This document shows positions 37,769 to 47,286 of a stretch of 64,000 nucleotides of DNA, one piece after another. Within the stretch, counting starts at the first letter, position 1; every line of letters starts with the position of its first letter. The stretch spans positions 1 through 64,000 of the forward strand of contig CADECY010000029.1 in assembly GCA_902825945.1 (NCBI GenBank). Reading direction: 5' to 3'. The DNA is from an uncultured Acidobacteriota bacterium (GTDB lineage: Bacteria > Acidobacteriota > Terriglobia > Bryobacterales > Bryobacteraceae). The notes below the pieces were generated by a model. The model was not told the DNA's origin and made no database searches. It saw only the letters and a program-made list of their open reading frames with translations. The translations under genes and the position numbers were made by a program.

Positions 37769-40341
37769 CGGACCGTGCTCTCGACATTCTGCTCGATGCC
37801 GGAACGCGGGAAGGTGCCGAGTTCGAAGCGTTCCTCGACGCGGCGTGCGCGGGCGACTCCGCGCTCCGGGACGAGGTCCTGCGCCTGCGAGAAGCAGAAC
37901 GCCAAGCTGACAGGGCAATGCGCGGCGCGATCGCGGAGGAAGCAGCACTGGCTTCGCGGCGGCTCAGGATCGGGCCGTATCGAATCGAGCGAACGCTCGG
38001 CAGCGGAGGCATGGGCACGGTCTTTCTCGCGGTGCGGGACGACGCCGAGTACGACAAGCGAGTGGCGATCAAGGTCGTGCGGGCAAGCGCCGCCAGCGAA
38101 GAGGGCCTGGCGCGATTCCGCCATGAACGCCAGGTACTCGCCACGCTCGAGCATCCCAATATCGCGCGGCTCCTCGACGGGGGAACCACTGAAGACGGCG
38201 AACCCTACATGGTCATGGAGTATGTAGAGGGCGTCACCATTGTCCGCTACTGCCGCGAGGCGCGGCTCGATACCGCCGCGGTTCTCCGCCTGTTCCTCCA
38301 AGCCGCCGACGCCACGAGCCATGCGCACCGGCACCTGATCGTGCATCGCGACATCAAGCCCTCGAACATTCTCTCGACACCGGACGGGACGGTCAAGCTG
38401 CTCGACTTTGGCATCTCCAAGATCCTCACCGGCGCCGAGACCGGGTGGACGCGGACTCCGCTGCTGACGCCCGACTATTCGAGTCCAGAACAGAAAGACG
38501 GCAAGACTGTCACCGTCGCAACCGATGTTTATTCGCTCGGGCTCGTGCTTCGGGAAATGCTCTCCGCCACGCACGCCCCCGCCACGGGCGACCTCGAACG
38601 GATCGAACGCAAGGCGCTCGAATTCGAAGCGTCCCGGCGTTATGCCAGCGTCGCCGATTTCGCCGCGGACATTCATCGCTACCTCGAAGGGCGCCCGGTG
38701 CTCGCCCGCTCGGCAACGCCACTGTATCGGGCCGGTATGTTTCTCAAACGCAATTGGCCGGGCACCGCAGCTGCGGCGCTGCTGCTCCTGTCGGCGACCG
38801 GCGGATGGTGGGCGACAGTACGCGAGGCCCGCCGCACCGAGCTTCGATTCAGCCAAGTCCGGCAGATGGCAAACGTCATGCTCTTCGATCTCCACGACAG
38901 CATTCGCTCGTTGCCGGGTTCCACTCCCGCGCGGGCGAAATTGGTCGAGACCGCGCAAGCCTACCTGTCTACGCTCGAACCGGACGCAGCGTCCGGCTCC
39001 ACCCTGGCGGCCGAGATCGCAGCCGGATACGAGCGCCTCGGAGACGTACAAGGCGGAACCGGTCACGCGAACCTCGGCAAAACAGGCGCCGCCACCGAGA
39101 GCTATCGAAAAGCGCTGGCACTTCGCGAAAGGCTCTCAGCCGGCGGCGGCAGCGAGGCTCTGCGCAATCTGGCGCGCGTGCGAGTGAAAACAGCCGATTC
39201 CCTTGTGCAGGGAGGACAGAGCGCGGCAGCCTACGCACTGTTGGATCAGGCGGTCACGGTTGCATCGGAGGCAGCAGCCACCGATCCAGGCGGCATCGAA
39301 TCCGCCACTACGCTCATGGACGCAAGGCATCGCCTCGGCGATTGGCTGATGCGCCGGGGCCGCGCCGCGGAGGCCATTCCGCATGCCGAATCCTCTCTGC
39401 AAACCGCGCGGGACATGGCGAAGCGGAAACCAGGCGCCGCGAGTTGGCGGGCCGAGTGGCAGGCCCGGCTGCGGCTCGGCGAAGTGTATCATCAGTCCGG
39501 CCGGCTCGACGCCGCACTCGACCAGTATGCCGGGGCGGGAAAGCTCGCGGGCAATGCCGCCGGGGCCAGTAGCCGCGACGTAATGATCGCAGAGTGGCTC
39601 CAGGGCAACGTTGCGGGCAACCCGCTGTACCCGAATCTCGGTGACGAGGTGCGCGCCGAGCGCCACTACCGCCTTGCGCTGGTGATGGTCGAGGAGCGAG
39701 TGGCGCGAGATCCGCACAACGCCGGCGCGAAGACCGAACTCGCGGTCGCGCTCGGAAAGCTCGCGGTGGTGCTGCGCGAACGCTCCCCGCGCGAGTCGGT
39801 GAATTGGTTCGACCGGGCGATCGAGTTACGGGCCGCGGGGACGAAAACCGCGCCAGAGAATGTCGAGTTGTTGCGGCTGCTCGCCTATGATCTGGCGGGG
39901 AGCGCTCGCGCGTTGATGCTCGCCGGAAATCCGGCCGAAGCGGAAACCCGGCTGAATCGCGCGTTGGACATCGACGCGGAGATGGTCCGCCGCGATCCGG
40001 TGCGCGTCGAGTGCTGTAGCGACGTCCCGCTCTACTCGATGCAACTCGGGGATGTGCGCTGGGCCGCTGGCAGGCGCGCGCAGGCAGGTGAAGCCTATCG
40101 CAAGGCGATGGAGGTGGCGTCGCACTACGGCGCGCGCGAAACGTGCGGAATCTTTTGTACGCGCGATTGGGCTGACTCCCTCGAACGGATGTCACGCTGG
40201 AACAGGGCCATGGGGCAACAGGAACTCGCAAGCAAGTTCGCCGCCGGCGCCATCGCCGTCTGGAAGAGGTGGACCGGCCGCAACGGCTCGAGCGCCTACA
40301 TCGAAAAAAAGCTGAAGGAGCTTGGCAGCTCCAGCCACTAG
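37765..40341 (+). CDS. Membrane Ser/Thr protein kinase with periplasmic TPR-like domain
   Basis: An 858-aa protein. The ATG at 37765 overlaps the sigma-factor stop. Kinase domain at about 71-310: glycine loop LGSGGMGTVFLA, K103 in VAIKVV, catalytic HRDIKPSN with D196, DFG at 214-216, and TPDYSSPEQ activation segment end. One helix at about 333-350 (PGTAAAALLLLSATGG) crosses the membrane. The outer 500 residues are helical with TPR-like repeats (GAATESYRKALALRERL, ETRLNRALDIDAEMV). The outer part may sense a ligand or partner and the kinase then phosphorylates the coupled sigma factor (family knowledge plus inference). The frame is open to 37240 but that is a shadow of the sigma gene. Confidence 0.92.
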   Translation: MTDRALDILLDAGTREGAEFEAFLDAACAGDSALRDEVLRLREAERQADRAMRGAIAEEAALASRRLRIGPYRIERTLGSGGMGTVFLAVRDDAEYDKRVAIKVVRASAASEEGLARFRHERQVLATLEHPNIARLLDGGTTEDGEPYMVMEYVEGVTIVRYCREARLDTAAVLRLFLQAADATSHAHRHLIVHRDIKPSNILSTPDGTVKLLDFGISKILTGAETGWTRTPLLTPDYSSPEQKDGKTVTVATDVYSLGLVLREMLSATHAPATGDLERIERKALEFEASRRYASVADFAADIHRYLEGRPVLARSATPLYRAGMFLKRNWPGTAAAALLLLSATGGWWATVREARRTELRFSQVRQMANVMLFDLHDSIRSLPGSTPARAKLVETAQAYLSTLEPDAASGSTLAAEIAAGYERLGDVQGGTGHANLGKTGAATESYRKALALRERLSAGGGSEALRNLARVRVKTADSLVQGGQSAAAYALLDQAVTVASEAAATDPGGIESATTLMDARHRLGDWLMRRGRAAEAIPHAESSLQTARDMAKRKPGAASWRAEWQARLRLGEVYHQSGRLDAALDQYAGAGKLAGNAAGASSRDVMIAEWLQGNVAGNPLYPNLGDEVRAERHYRLALVMVEERVARDPHNAGAKTELAVALGKLAVVLRERSPRESVNWFDRAIELRAAGTKTAPENVELLRLLAYDLAGSARALMLAGNPAEAETRLNRALDIDAEMVRRDPVRVECCSDVPLYSMQLGDVRWAAGRRAQAGEAYRKAMEVASHYGARETCGIFCTRDWADSLERMSRWNRAMGQQELASKFAAGAIAVWKRWTGRNGSSAYIEKKLKELGSSSH

Positions 40342-40369
40342 AATCCGCCTGTCTCAGCAGGAGGATTTC

Positions 40370-41050
40370 ATGAGGATTCCACTGACCATCGGCTTCTGTC
40401 TGGCGCAAAGCGCCTGGGCGGCTGCCATCTACACGACTACGGCTAGTTCCACGTTCACGATCTCGGCGCACTCGGTCGTGCTCGGACCGGTACCCGGCAC
40501 CGTGACGGAGTTCGGCGCGGGCACGGCCTCGTTCTCGGTCGTGGCAAGCCCGAGCGGCGTCTTTCCGGCAACGAAGACCGTGGGCGTCGCGGGGACGGCA
40601 CCAAGTCCGGTTTCGTTCGCCGCCTCGACAAAGCAGGCAGGCCATATCTTCGCGATCGACAACACTTCCGGTGCGGGAACGATCGTCGCGCCCTTCACCT
40701 TCACCTATTCATGGGACGTGATGATCTCGGCCGGCGCGCCGCCCAACGAGTGGGCCACCGCAGGGGCGTTCTTCCACATCACGGGCATCGACAACGAGAT
40801 CCTGAGGATCGGCGGCGTATCGGTCTCGGAATACCTGCACCGGCCGTCGTACGAGACCATCCTCGGCGACACGGGAGGCGTTGGCGCCGTCACGGTTACC
40901 GGGACCATCGAAGTACCCGGCGGGGTGTTCAGCGCCTTCAGCGTCATTACCGACACCGCGGGAACCGCCGCATCGGTGCCGGAACCGGCCTCCGCGTTCC
41001 TGGCGGCCGGAGGTCTGGCATGGCTCGCGCTTCGGCGCCGCCGGAGATAG
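40370..41050 (+). CDS. PEP-CTERM sorted extracellular protein
   Basis: A 226-aa secreted protein. Signal peptide MRIPLTIGFCLAQSAWAA, then a beta-rich Ser/Thr/Gly body, then a C-terminal PEP-CTERM tripartite tail: VPEPAS, a hydrophobic helix (AFLAAGGLAWLAL) and arginines at the end. Exosortase normally cleaves this tail and the protein is exported to the surface or matrix, often with EPS. GAGGA lies 6 nt before the ATG at 40370. It lies 28 bp after the kinase gene and may be in the same transcript. No exosortase gene is in the window. The body matches no family known to me. Confidence 0.85.
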   Translation: MRIPLTIGFCLAQSAWAAAIYTTTASSTFTISAHSVVLGPVPGTVTEFGAGTASFSVVASPSGVFPATKTVGVAGTAPSPVSFAASTKQAGHIFAIDNTSGAGTIVAPFTFTYSWDVMISAGAPPNEWATAGAFFHITGIDNEILRIGGVSVSEYLHRPSYETILGDTGGVGAVTVTGTIEVPGGVFSAFSVITDTAGTAASVPEPASAFLAAGGLAWLALRRRRR

Positions 41051-41058
41051 CGGATTCG

Positions 41059-42672
41059 CTACGGCTTGCTGCTCGCGGGCGGCACCGGATTCACATCCAC
41101 CGGCAGATCCTTCAGGCCATCGAGCGCGCGCTGCAACTCCGGCCGGATCACCGCGCGCTCTTCCACCAGCTTCCGCGCCGCTTCGTAGTTCCCCTCGGCC
41201 TGGATCGTCATGATCTCCCGCGCCAATCCAGCCACGGCGGACTTCATCTTGGCCACGTCCACCGAGAATGTCCCATCGCCGCGAACGGTGAAGGCGCCCT
41301 GATCGGCCAGCCAGTTGAACTGGATCGCCATCCCGCGGGCATGCGATTCGCGAATCCCGAATCGCAGCGTGCGGAACGACGAGGCGAGAAAGGTCGTGTA
41401 CATTTTCGCCTCGGCACGCGGAAGCTTGCCCTGGTCCATCAGGTACTGCAACAGGAACAGCCCGGTGATGTCGGCCTTGGCTTCCTCGATCGTGCCGTAG
41501 TAGTTCTTGAGCGACTGCCGGACATTCTTCTGCGGACCCAACCCGTGCGAAAGCTCATGCGCGAGGATGTGCGTAAAGAACGAATCGAAGCTCAGATTCG
41601 AGCGGTCTGCCCCGGCGAGCACGCGCGAGGCGATCGGCTTCAAAATGTGGTCGAACTTCGCCTCCTGGACGTTCTTGAGCATCACGCGCTTGGCGCCCTT
41701 TTCGGTGACCACCTTGTCGTCATTCGGAAGATTGAACGCCGCCGTCGCCACTCCGTGAGCGCCATCACCCGCCGCCACCACCTGATTCACTACCGTGATC
41801 GGCGCGAGCGCGCCGAGCTTCGGATTCCGGTACCGTTCATCGATCGGCAGGTGATTCTCGATCTCCTGTAAGTGTCCGGCGAAGAACTTCAGCTTCTTCG
41901 TCTCGGCTTCGTCCTTCAGGCAAATGTAGGCTTCGAACGCCGCCTTGTACCCGAGCAACTCGTCGGTGTAGGTTTCATACGGGCCGATCGTGACATCGAT
42001 CGGCGCGTCCATCTCCATCCACGCCACGTCGCTCGCGTAATAATCGTTCGACAGAAACGCATCGGCCCGCGCGCGCAGGAAGTTGGCGAGCGTCGCGTTC
42101 GAAGTGGCATCCGCCGCGGCGCGCAGTGTTTTCGCGAGTTTGCCCAGTTCCGCTTCGTACTCGAGTGCATAGGGCACCAGCTTCAGTTTGTGATCCGGCC
42201 CCCGCCGTACCACAGTGAAGAAGCTCTGTGCCTTTTCGCGATCGGCGGGCGACAGTGTCTTTTCCCAGGCCTCGAACTCTTCCTTCGTCATGTCCTCCGG
42301 ATAGAAGCTCGCACCCATCGGCTTGCGCTTTGGAACATCCGGGAGGAACGCCTCGTGCTCATCGAGATCCGACCACGGACCTTTGTTGAACACGAACGCG
42401 TCGAGGCGCGCGCGGCCGAGCTTCGACCGGTCCTTGCGCAACTTCGCCCACAGTTCACCGTTGCCAAACCACACCTGCTTCAGGTAGAGTTCGTCCACCT
42501 GCCGCGCCGCATCGCGTAACAGGGCCAGCGCCTTGCGGTCGCCAGCCGAGAGCGTCGCGGTGTCCACCTTCAACGGCACCGGCACGAAGCGCGCCTGCAT
42601 CTTGGCGAGATCGGCCGCCTCCGCCGCGGCGAGCGAAAACGAGATTGTCGTGACGAGTGTGGCTGCGTTCAT
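41059..42672 (-). CDS. Secreted zinc peptidase of the dipeptidyl-peptidase III (M49) type
   Basis: A 537-aa protein with signal peptide (MNAATLVTTISFSLAAAEAA). The zinc motif is HILAHELSHGLGP, an HExxH; classical M49 enzymes have the longer HExxGH, but a pentapeptide form is known from some bacteria. The second metal motif is EEAKADITGLF. Segments such as GPYETYTDELLGYKAAFEAY and AAFNLPNDDKVV are also M49-like. It would remove dipeptides from peptide N-termini, outside the cytoplasm. Its ATG overlaps the stop of the beta-lactamase-fold gene (ATGA). Convergent with the PEP-CTERM gene, 8 bp apart. Confidence 0.85.
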   Translation of the reverse strand: MNAATLVTTISFSLAAAEAADLAKMQARFVPVPLKVDTATLSAGDRKALALLRDAARQVDELYLKQVWFGNGELWAKLRKDRSKLGRARLDAFVFNKGPWSDLDEHEAFLPDVPKRKPMGASFYPEDMTKEEFEAWEKTLSPADREKAQSFFTVVRRGPDHKLKLVPYALEYEAELGKLAKTLRAAADATSNATLANFLRARADAFLSNDYYASDVAWMEMDAPIDVTIGPYETYTDELLGYKAAFEAYICLKDEAETKKLKFFAGHLQEIENHLPIDERYRNPKLGALAPITVVNQVVAAGDGAHGVATAAFNLPNDDKVVTEKGAKRVMLKNVQEAKFDHILKPIASRVLAGADRSNLSFDSFFTHILAHELSHGLGPQKNVRQSLKNYYGTIEEAKADITGLFLLQYLMDQGKLPRAEAKMYTTFLASSFRTLRFGIRESHARGMAIQFNWLADQGAFTVRGDGTFSVDVAKMKSAVAGLAREIMTIQAEGNYEAARKLVEERAVIRPELQRALDGLKDLPVDVNPVPPASSKP

Positions 42673-43487
42673 TTTGCCTTCCTTTGCGCGGCAAACTTGC
42701 CCAAAAACTCCTGCTCCTTGCTCTCCACGTAGCTCCGGTAGCCGTCCGGATCGAGGAACGGATTCGGGCCTCGTCCCAATCGCGGATACTTCTCCTCGAG
42801 CCCGTAGTAGGCGCCGTGCGCACCGAGGAACAGATCGGCCTTCAGTGCCTTCAATCGCGCGAACGTCTTCTTGTAATCATCCGCGATCCCCGGATAGAGT
42901 TCGTTCTCCACCAGCCGGTAGCCCGGGTTCACGTTCGGACTTCCGATGATCACGGCCAGCAGTTCGCGTCCTTCTTCTTTCACACGCAGGGTCCACGTGG
43001 TGCATCCCTTGGTGTGTCCGGGCGTCAACACAGCGGTCAGCACCGCGGTCCCGAGTTTCACTTGCTCGCCATCCTTCAAGACGCGGTCCACCGCACAGGC
43101 CGGAAATCGCGAGTCCGGATACTGGAAGTCGCCCACGCCGCCGGACCGCACCAAATCCTCGTCGCCGCTCATGATCATCACCTTCGCGTTCGTCTTCTTG
43201 CGCGCCAGAGCGCATCCGGCGATATGATCGCCGTGCGCATGACTGGTGAGGATGATCCGCACGTCCGTGAACTGGAACCCCAGCTTCGTCACGGCCGCTT
43301 CGATCATCGGCACCGACTCTTCGAAGCTCGGATTGATCAGGATGTGCCCTTGTGGCGTCGTCACCAGGTACGAGGCGTACTCGACCGAGCCCACGTAGTA
43401 GAGGTTGCCTGCCACCTTGTGAGGCGGAAACGGCGTCTCCGCGAAGACCGGAATGGCCATGAGCGTGGCGAGGAGAAAGGTTTTCAC
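42669..43487 (-). CDS. Subclass B3-like metallo-beta-lactamase-fold hydrolase
   Basis: A 272-aa exported protein. Start GTG at 43487: (M)KTFLLATLMAIPVFAETPF, a signal peptide. The metal sites are SHAHGDHIAG (H83, H85, D87, H88), H158 in TPGHTKGCTTW and a final histidine in FLGAHGAYYGLEEK. The HxHxDH arrangement with GCTTW fits B3-type enzymes; related proteins include true beta-lactamases and others, so antibiotic hydrolysis is not established. GATAAT on the minus strand (43500-43495) ends 7 nt before the GTG and no ribosome binding site is seen. It is coupled to the M49 gene. Confidence 0.85.
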   Translation of the reverse strand: MKTFLLATLMAIPVFAETPFPPHKVAGNLYYVGSVEYASYLVTTPQGHILINPSFEESVPMIEAAVTKLGFQFTDVRIILTSHAHGDHIAGCALARKKTNAKVMIMSGDEDLVRSGGVGDFQYPDSRFPACAVDRVLKDGEQVKLGTAVLTAVLTPGHTKGCTTWTLRVKEEGRELLAVIIGSPNVNPGYRLVENELYPGIADDYKKTFARLKALKADLFLGAHGAYYGLEEKYPRLGRGPNPFLDPDGYRSYVESKEQEFLGKFAAQRKAK

Positions 43488-43563
43488 AACAACAATTATC
43501 GCGAACTGTCGATTCCGCCCGGCGCCATTCGTCTACCATGCGAAAGGAGACATCGAAAAACGA

Positions 43564-43917
43564 ATGTCGCAATACATGCTCATCCTGCATGAGAAGCCCT
43601 CCGATTTCGCGGGGCTCTCAGCCGAAGAGATTCAAGCCGTGATCATGGAGTACGTCGTGTGGCGCAACAAGGTGGAAGCCGCGGGAAAATACGTGGGCTC
43701 GAACAAGCTGGCCGACGAAGGGGGACGCCACATGAGCCTCGTGAACGGCAAGCTCCGCGTAATCGACGGGCCGTACACCGAGGCCCGCGAGGTCATCGGA
43801 GGCTACTTCCTGGTCGAAGCCGCGAGCTATGACGAAGCTGTCGCGATCGCGTCCGATTGTCCACACCTGAAGTACGGCGGACGCATCGAAGTCCGTCAGA
43901 CGGAGCACACCGGATAG
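43564..43917 (+). CDS. YCII-related (DGPF) small protein
   Basis: A 117-aa protein, MSQYMLILHEKPSDFAGLSA, with GKLRVIDGPYTEAREVIGGY (the DGPF-type motif) and VEAASYDEAVAIASDCPHLK, typical of YCII-like ferredoxin-fold proteins. The family includes possible small dehalogenase-like or signal-binding proteins; no enzyme activity is established for this type. AAAGGAGA lies about 13 nt before the ATG. The last base of its TAG stop is the first of the following sigma-factor GTG, the strongest form of coupling. YCII proteins are a known genomic partner of ECF42 sigma factors. Confidence 0.88.
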   Translation: MSQYMLILHEKPSDFAGLSAEEIQAVIMEYVVWRNKVEAAGKYVGSNKLADEGGRHMSLVNGKLRVIDGPYTEAREVIGGYFLVEAASYDEAVAIASDCPHLKYGGRIEVRQTEHTG

Positions 43918-45161
43918 TGGACTCGGTGGCTCTCGAGGTCGAGCACCTGTTTCGGGGAGAAGCGGCGCGCATCACAGCGTCGCTCTCCCGGTCGTTCGGC
44001 ATGCGGCACATCGACGAGATCGAGGATTGCGTGCAGGATGCTCTCGTGCGCGCGCTGCGTTTGTGGCCGCACCACGGCGTGCCACGCAGCCCGGGCGCAT
44101 GGCTGATCGAAGTGGCGCGGAACCGGATGCTCGATCAGCTTCGCCGGCGCGCGCGCTGGACAACGAACGCGGAGCCGCCGGAACTCGCCTCGGTGCCAAG
44201 CGAGCCCGCGGTCTTTGACGGTGAGATCGAGGACGACCGCCTGAACCTGCTGTTCGCCTGTTGCCATCCGGCGCTTCCGCCTCACGCCCGTCTTGCGCTC
44301 ACTCTCAAGCTCGGCGCCGGACTCAGCGTCTCCGAGATCGCCCGCGCCACGCTCGCCCATCCGGCCGCCACGGCGCAGGTGCTCGTCCGAGCCAAGGCCC
44401 GCTTGCGAGAACTCGAAGTCGAACCCCGCATCCCTTCTCCCGAAGAGCTTCCCGAACGGCTCGACACCGTCCTGATGGTGGTCTACCTGATCTTCAATGA
44501 AGGATACTTCGCGACCGAAGGCCAGGACCTCATCCGTCGCGACCTCTGCGACGAGGCGATCCGTCTCGCCGAACTGCTGGCAGCCAATCCGCGGACCGCG
44601 TCTCCCCGCGTCCACGCGCTCGCCGCCTTGCTGCTGTTCCAGTCGGCCCGCCTCCCCGCCCGCGTCGATTCGGCTGGCGAGATGCTGCTGCTCGCCGATC
44701 AGGACCGCGCCCAGTGGGATAGCGGCCGTATCGCGCGCGCCCTCGCCCACTTCCGCGCGTCCGCGGACGGACCCGAGATCACCCGGTATCACCTCGAAGC
44801 TGAACTCGCCGCCTGCCACACCCTCGCTCCGAGCTTCGAACAGACCGACTGGTACACGGTGGTCGAAACCTACGATCGGCTCCTTCGACTCGAGCCGACT
44901 CCCATCGTCGCCCTCAATCACGCCATTGCACTCGGCCACGCGCGCGGACCTGTCGCCGCGCTGGAGGCTCTCGCGCCGCTTTCCATCGACCCGCGTCTCG
45001 CCGCCTATTATCCGCTCCATGCCGCGCGCGCCACGTTCCTGCGGCAATCCGGTGACGAACCCCGTGCGCGCGCCGCGCTGCTTCATGCGCTCGCCGCATC
45101 GCCGCCGCCCTCAATCAGAAGGCACCTGGAGCGAGAGCTTGGTGGTGCGGATCGAACCTGA
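43917..45161 (+). CDS. ECF sigma factor with C-terminal extension (ECF42-like)
   Basis: A 414-aa sigma factor, start GTG at 43917 (TAGTG overlap with the YCII gene) giving (M)DSVALEVEHLFRGEAARI. Region 2 is MRHIDEIEDCVQDALVRALR, region 4 KLGAGLSVSEIARATL. A long C-terminal extension from about 180 has LMVVYLIFNEGYFATEG and the helical IVALNHAIALGHARGPVAAL region, as in ECF42 proteins, where this extension replaces an anti-sigma factor for control. Targets are often the linked YCII genes. Open frame upstream to 43857 gives no better start. Convergent with the peptidase gene, 2 bp apart. Confidence 0.9.
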   Translation: MDSVALEVEHLFRGEAARITASLSRSFGMRHIDEIEDCVQDALVRALRLWPHHGVPRSPGAWLIEVARNRMLDQLRRRARWTTNAEPPELASVPSEPAVFDGEIEDDRLNLLFACCHPALPPHARLALTLKLGAGLSVSEIARATLAHPAATAQVLVRAKARLRELEVEPRIPSPEELPERLDTVLMVVYLIFNEGYFATEGQDLIRRDLCDEAIRLAELLAANPRTASPRVHALAALLLFQSARLPARVDSAGEMLLLADQDRAQWDSGRIARALAHFRASADGPEITRYHLEAELAACHTLAPSFEQTDWYTVVETYDRLLRLEPTPIVALNHAIALGHARGPVAALEALAPLSIDPRLAAYYPLHAARATFLRQSGDEPRARAALLHALAASPPPSIRRHLERELGGADRT

Positions 45162-45163
45162 CT

Positions 45164-47281
45164 CTACTTGCTCAGCGAGTCACGCAGAAACGCGATCACA
45201 TCCGCCGCCTCTTCGACACTCTTCGACACGGGCTTGCCCCCGCCATGTCCGGCATCGGTTTCGATCCGCAACAGAATCGGCGCCGGACCCTCTTGCGCAT
45301 ACTGCATCGCCGCGCCGTACTTGAAGCTGTGCAGCGGCACCACGCGATCGTCGTGATCGGCGGTCATCACGAGCACGGGCGGATACTTCGTCCCGCGCTT
45401 GATATTGTGAAGCGGCGAGTACTTCATCAGCACGGCGAAGTCCTTGGGGTTGTCGGGCGATCCGTAGTCGGAAGTCCAAGCGGCGCCGACGGTGAACTTA
45501 TGGAACCGGAGCATATCCATCACGCCTACCGCCGGGATCGCAGCGCCGAACAAATCGGGACGCTGATTCAGGCAGGCCCCCACGAGAAGTCCGCCGTTGC
45601 TGCCGCCGTTAATCGCCAGCCTCTTCGAATTGGTGTAACGATTCGCGATGAGCCATTCGGCGGCGGCGATGAAATCGTCGAACACGTTCTGCTTCTTGTC
45701 CAGCGCGCCCGCGCGGTGCCATTCGACGCCGTATTCGTTTCCGCCGCGAAGACTCGCCACTGCGTAGATGCCGCCGCCTTCGACCCAAGCGAGATTCCGG
45801 GGATTATAGGTGGGCAATAGAGGAACATTGAAGCCGCCATAGCCATAGAGCAGCGTGGGCGTCTTGCCGTCTGGCACGAGGCCCTTCTTCATCACCAGGA
45901 ACATCGGCACGCGCGTGCCATCCTTGCTCGAATAGAAGACCTGCTTGGTCTCGAACTTCGCAGGATCGAACGGAAGCTTGGTGTCGAACAGCGGTTCGAT
46001 TTTGCGTGCGCCGAAATCGTAGGATGACAACGCGAGCGGACGCGCGAATCCCATGGTGAAGAAGTAGCCGCGCGCCGCATCCGGATCCACAGACGAGGGC
46101 ATGAACGTGTCGCGTCCCCACCCGGCACTCGCGATATCGCTCATCGCGACTTCGTGATCGAGCTTGCCACCGCCCGCAGGCCAAATCGCAAGCACGCTTT
46201 TCACGTCGCGCATGTACTGACACAGGACCCGGTCACCGAGCACTATCGCGCGCTCGAGCGCGTCTTTCGATTCCGGCACGATCTCGCGCCACTTCTCGCG
46301 CGCGGGAGACCTCAGATCCACCGCGATCACGCGCCCTTTCGGCGCTTTGTAGGAGGTCTGGAAATAGACCACCGAACCGCGATGCCCGATCGGCTCGAAC
46401 TCGGCTTCGAACTCCGTCACCAGGTCGAACGTCTTTCCCGGATGAGCGGGATCGAGCCAGGAGATTCGATGTTGCCGCCGCGTGCCCCAGAAGATCTGGA
46501 TGAGCGTATGGCCCTGTTGCATCGGCAGCGCCTGGAACCGCCACTCCTTCTGATCGGGCCGCTCGTACACCAGCGTATCGGCCGATTGCGCCGTTTCGAG
46601 CCGGTGAAGGTAGACCTTCTGGAAATCGTTCGGTGCCGTCAGCAACTCGCTCATCGGAACGGCGGGGAATCGCGAATACTCGAAGCCGCGGCTGTCCGGG
46701 GTCCAGTTGATGCCGGCGAACTTCGTCCACTCCACCTTGTCGGTCAGATCCCGGCCGGTTGCTACTTCGCGAACCCGGATCAACTGCCAATCCGATCCCG
46801 CAACCGACGTTCCATAGGCCAGCCACTTGCCATCGGGACTCGGCGACCACGACGCGATCGCGGAGATGCCCGTGGCCGATTGCGTATTCGGATCGATCAG
46901 CACGCGAGGCGCCGCCGTGCCAGATTGCACGTAGAGCACCGGCTGGTTCTGGCCCGGGTCCTGGCGCTCGAAGAACAGCAGCCCGCCGGTGCGCACCACC
47001 GAACCCACACCGTAGTTCGATTTGGCTCGCGTCACCTGCGAAAGCTCTTGCACGCGCGTGGCGATCGCGGCGCGGCCCGGCAGCTTGTCGAGGTAGCCAC
47101 GCGCGTAGGCCGCCTGCTCCTTGACCCAGGCTTTCACCTCACCGGAATCGGTTTCGAGCCAGCGATAGGGATCGGGAACATTGGTGCCGTGCAGGGAGTC
47201 GGAGTGATCGGTCCGGCGGGTAGCCGGTGGAGCGGCGAGAATTGTCATCGAGATCAGAGGCAATAGGACGCGGCGTCTCAT
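45164..47281 (-). CDS. Prolyl oligopeptidase family serine peptidase (S9A)
   Basis: A 705-aa protein starting MRRRVLLPLISMTILAAPPA (signal-like) at 47281. The N-terminal YRWLETDSGEVKAWVKEQ is a POP hallmark, followed by the beta-propeller (GISAIASWSPSPDGKWLAYG). The C-terminal alpha/beta-hydrolase holds the catalytic serine in INGGSNGGLLVGACL, aspartate in MTADHDDRVVPLH and histidine in TDAGHGGGKP. It cleaves short peptides after proline. It lies 5 bp after the sugar-isomerase-like gene. Upstream Met at 47311 would overlap that gene. It may be periplasmic. Confidence 0.93.
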   Translation of the reverse strand: MRRRVLLPLISMTILAAPPATRRTDHSDSLHGTNVPDPYRWLETDSGEVKAWVKEQAAYARGYLDKLPGRAAIATRVQELSQVTRAKSNYGVGSVVRTGGLLFFERQDPGQNQPVLYVQSGTAAPRVLIDPNTQSATGISAIASWSPSPDGKWLAYGTSVAGSDWQLIRVREVATGRDLTDKVEWTKFAGINWTPDSRGFEYSRFPAVPMSELLTAPNDFQKVYLHRLETAQSADTLVYERPDQKEWRFQALPMQQGHTLIQIFWGTRRQHRISWLDPAHPGKTFDLVTEFEAEFEPIGHRGSVVYFQTSYKAPKGRVIAVDLRSPAREKWREIVPESKDALERAIVLGDRVLCQYMRDVKSVLAIWPAGGGKLDHEVAMSDIASAGWGRDTFMPSSVDPDAARGYFFTMGFARPLALSSYDFGARKIEPLFDTKLPFDPAKFETKQVFYSSKDGTRVPMFLVMKKGLVPDGKTPTLLYGYGGFNVPLLPTYNPRNLAWVEGGGIYAVASLRGGNEYGVEWHRAGALDKKQNVFDDFIAAAEWLIANRYTNSKRLAINGGSNGGLLVGACLNQRPDLFGAAIPAVGVMDMLRFHKFTVGAAWTSDYGSPDNPKDFAVLMKYSPLHNIKRGTKYPPVLVMTADHDDRVVPLHSFKYGAAMQYAQEGPAPILLRIETDAGHGGGKPVSKSVEEAADVIAFLRDSLSK

Positions 47282-47286
47282 AACGA

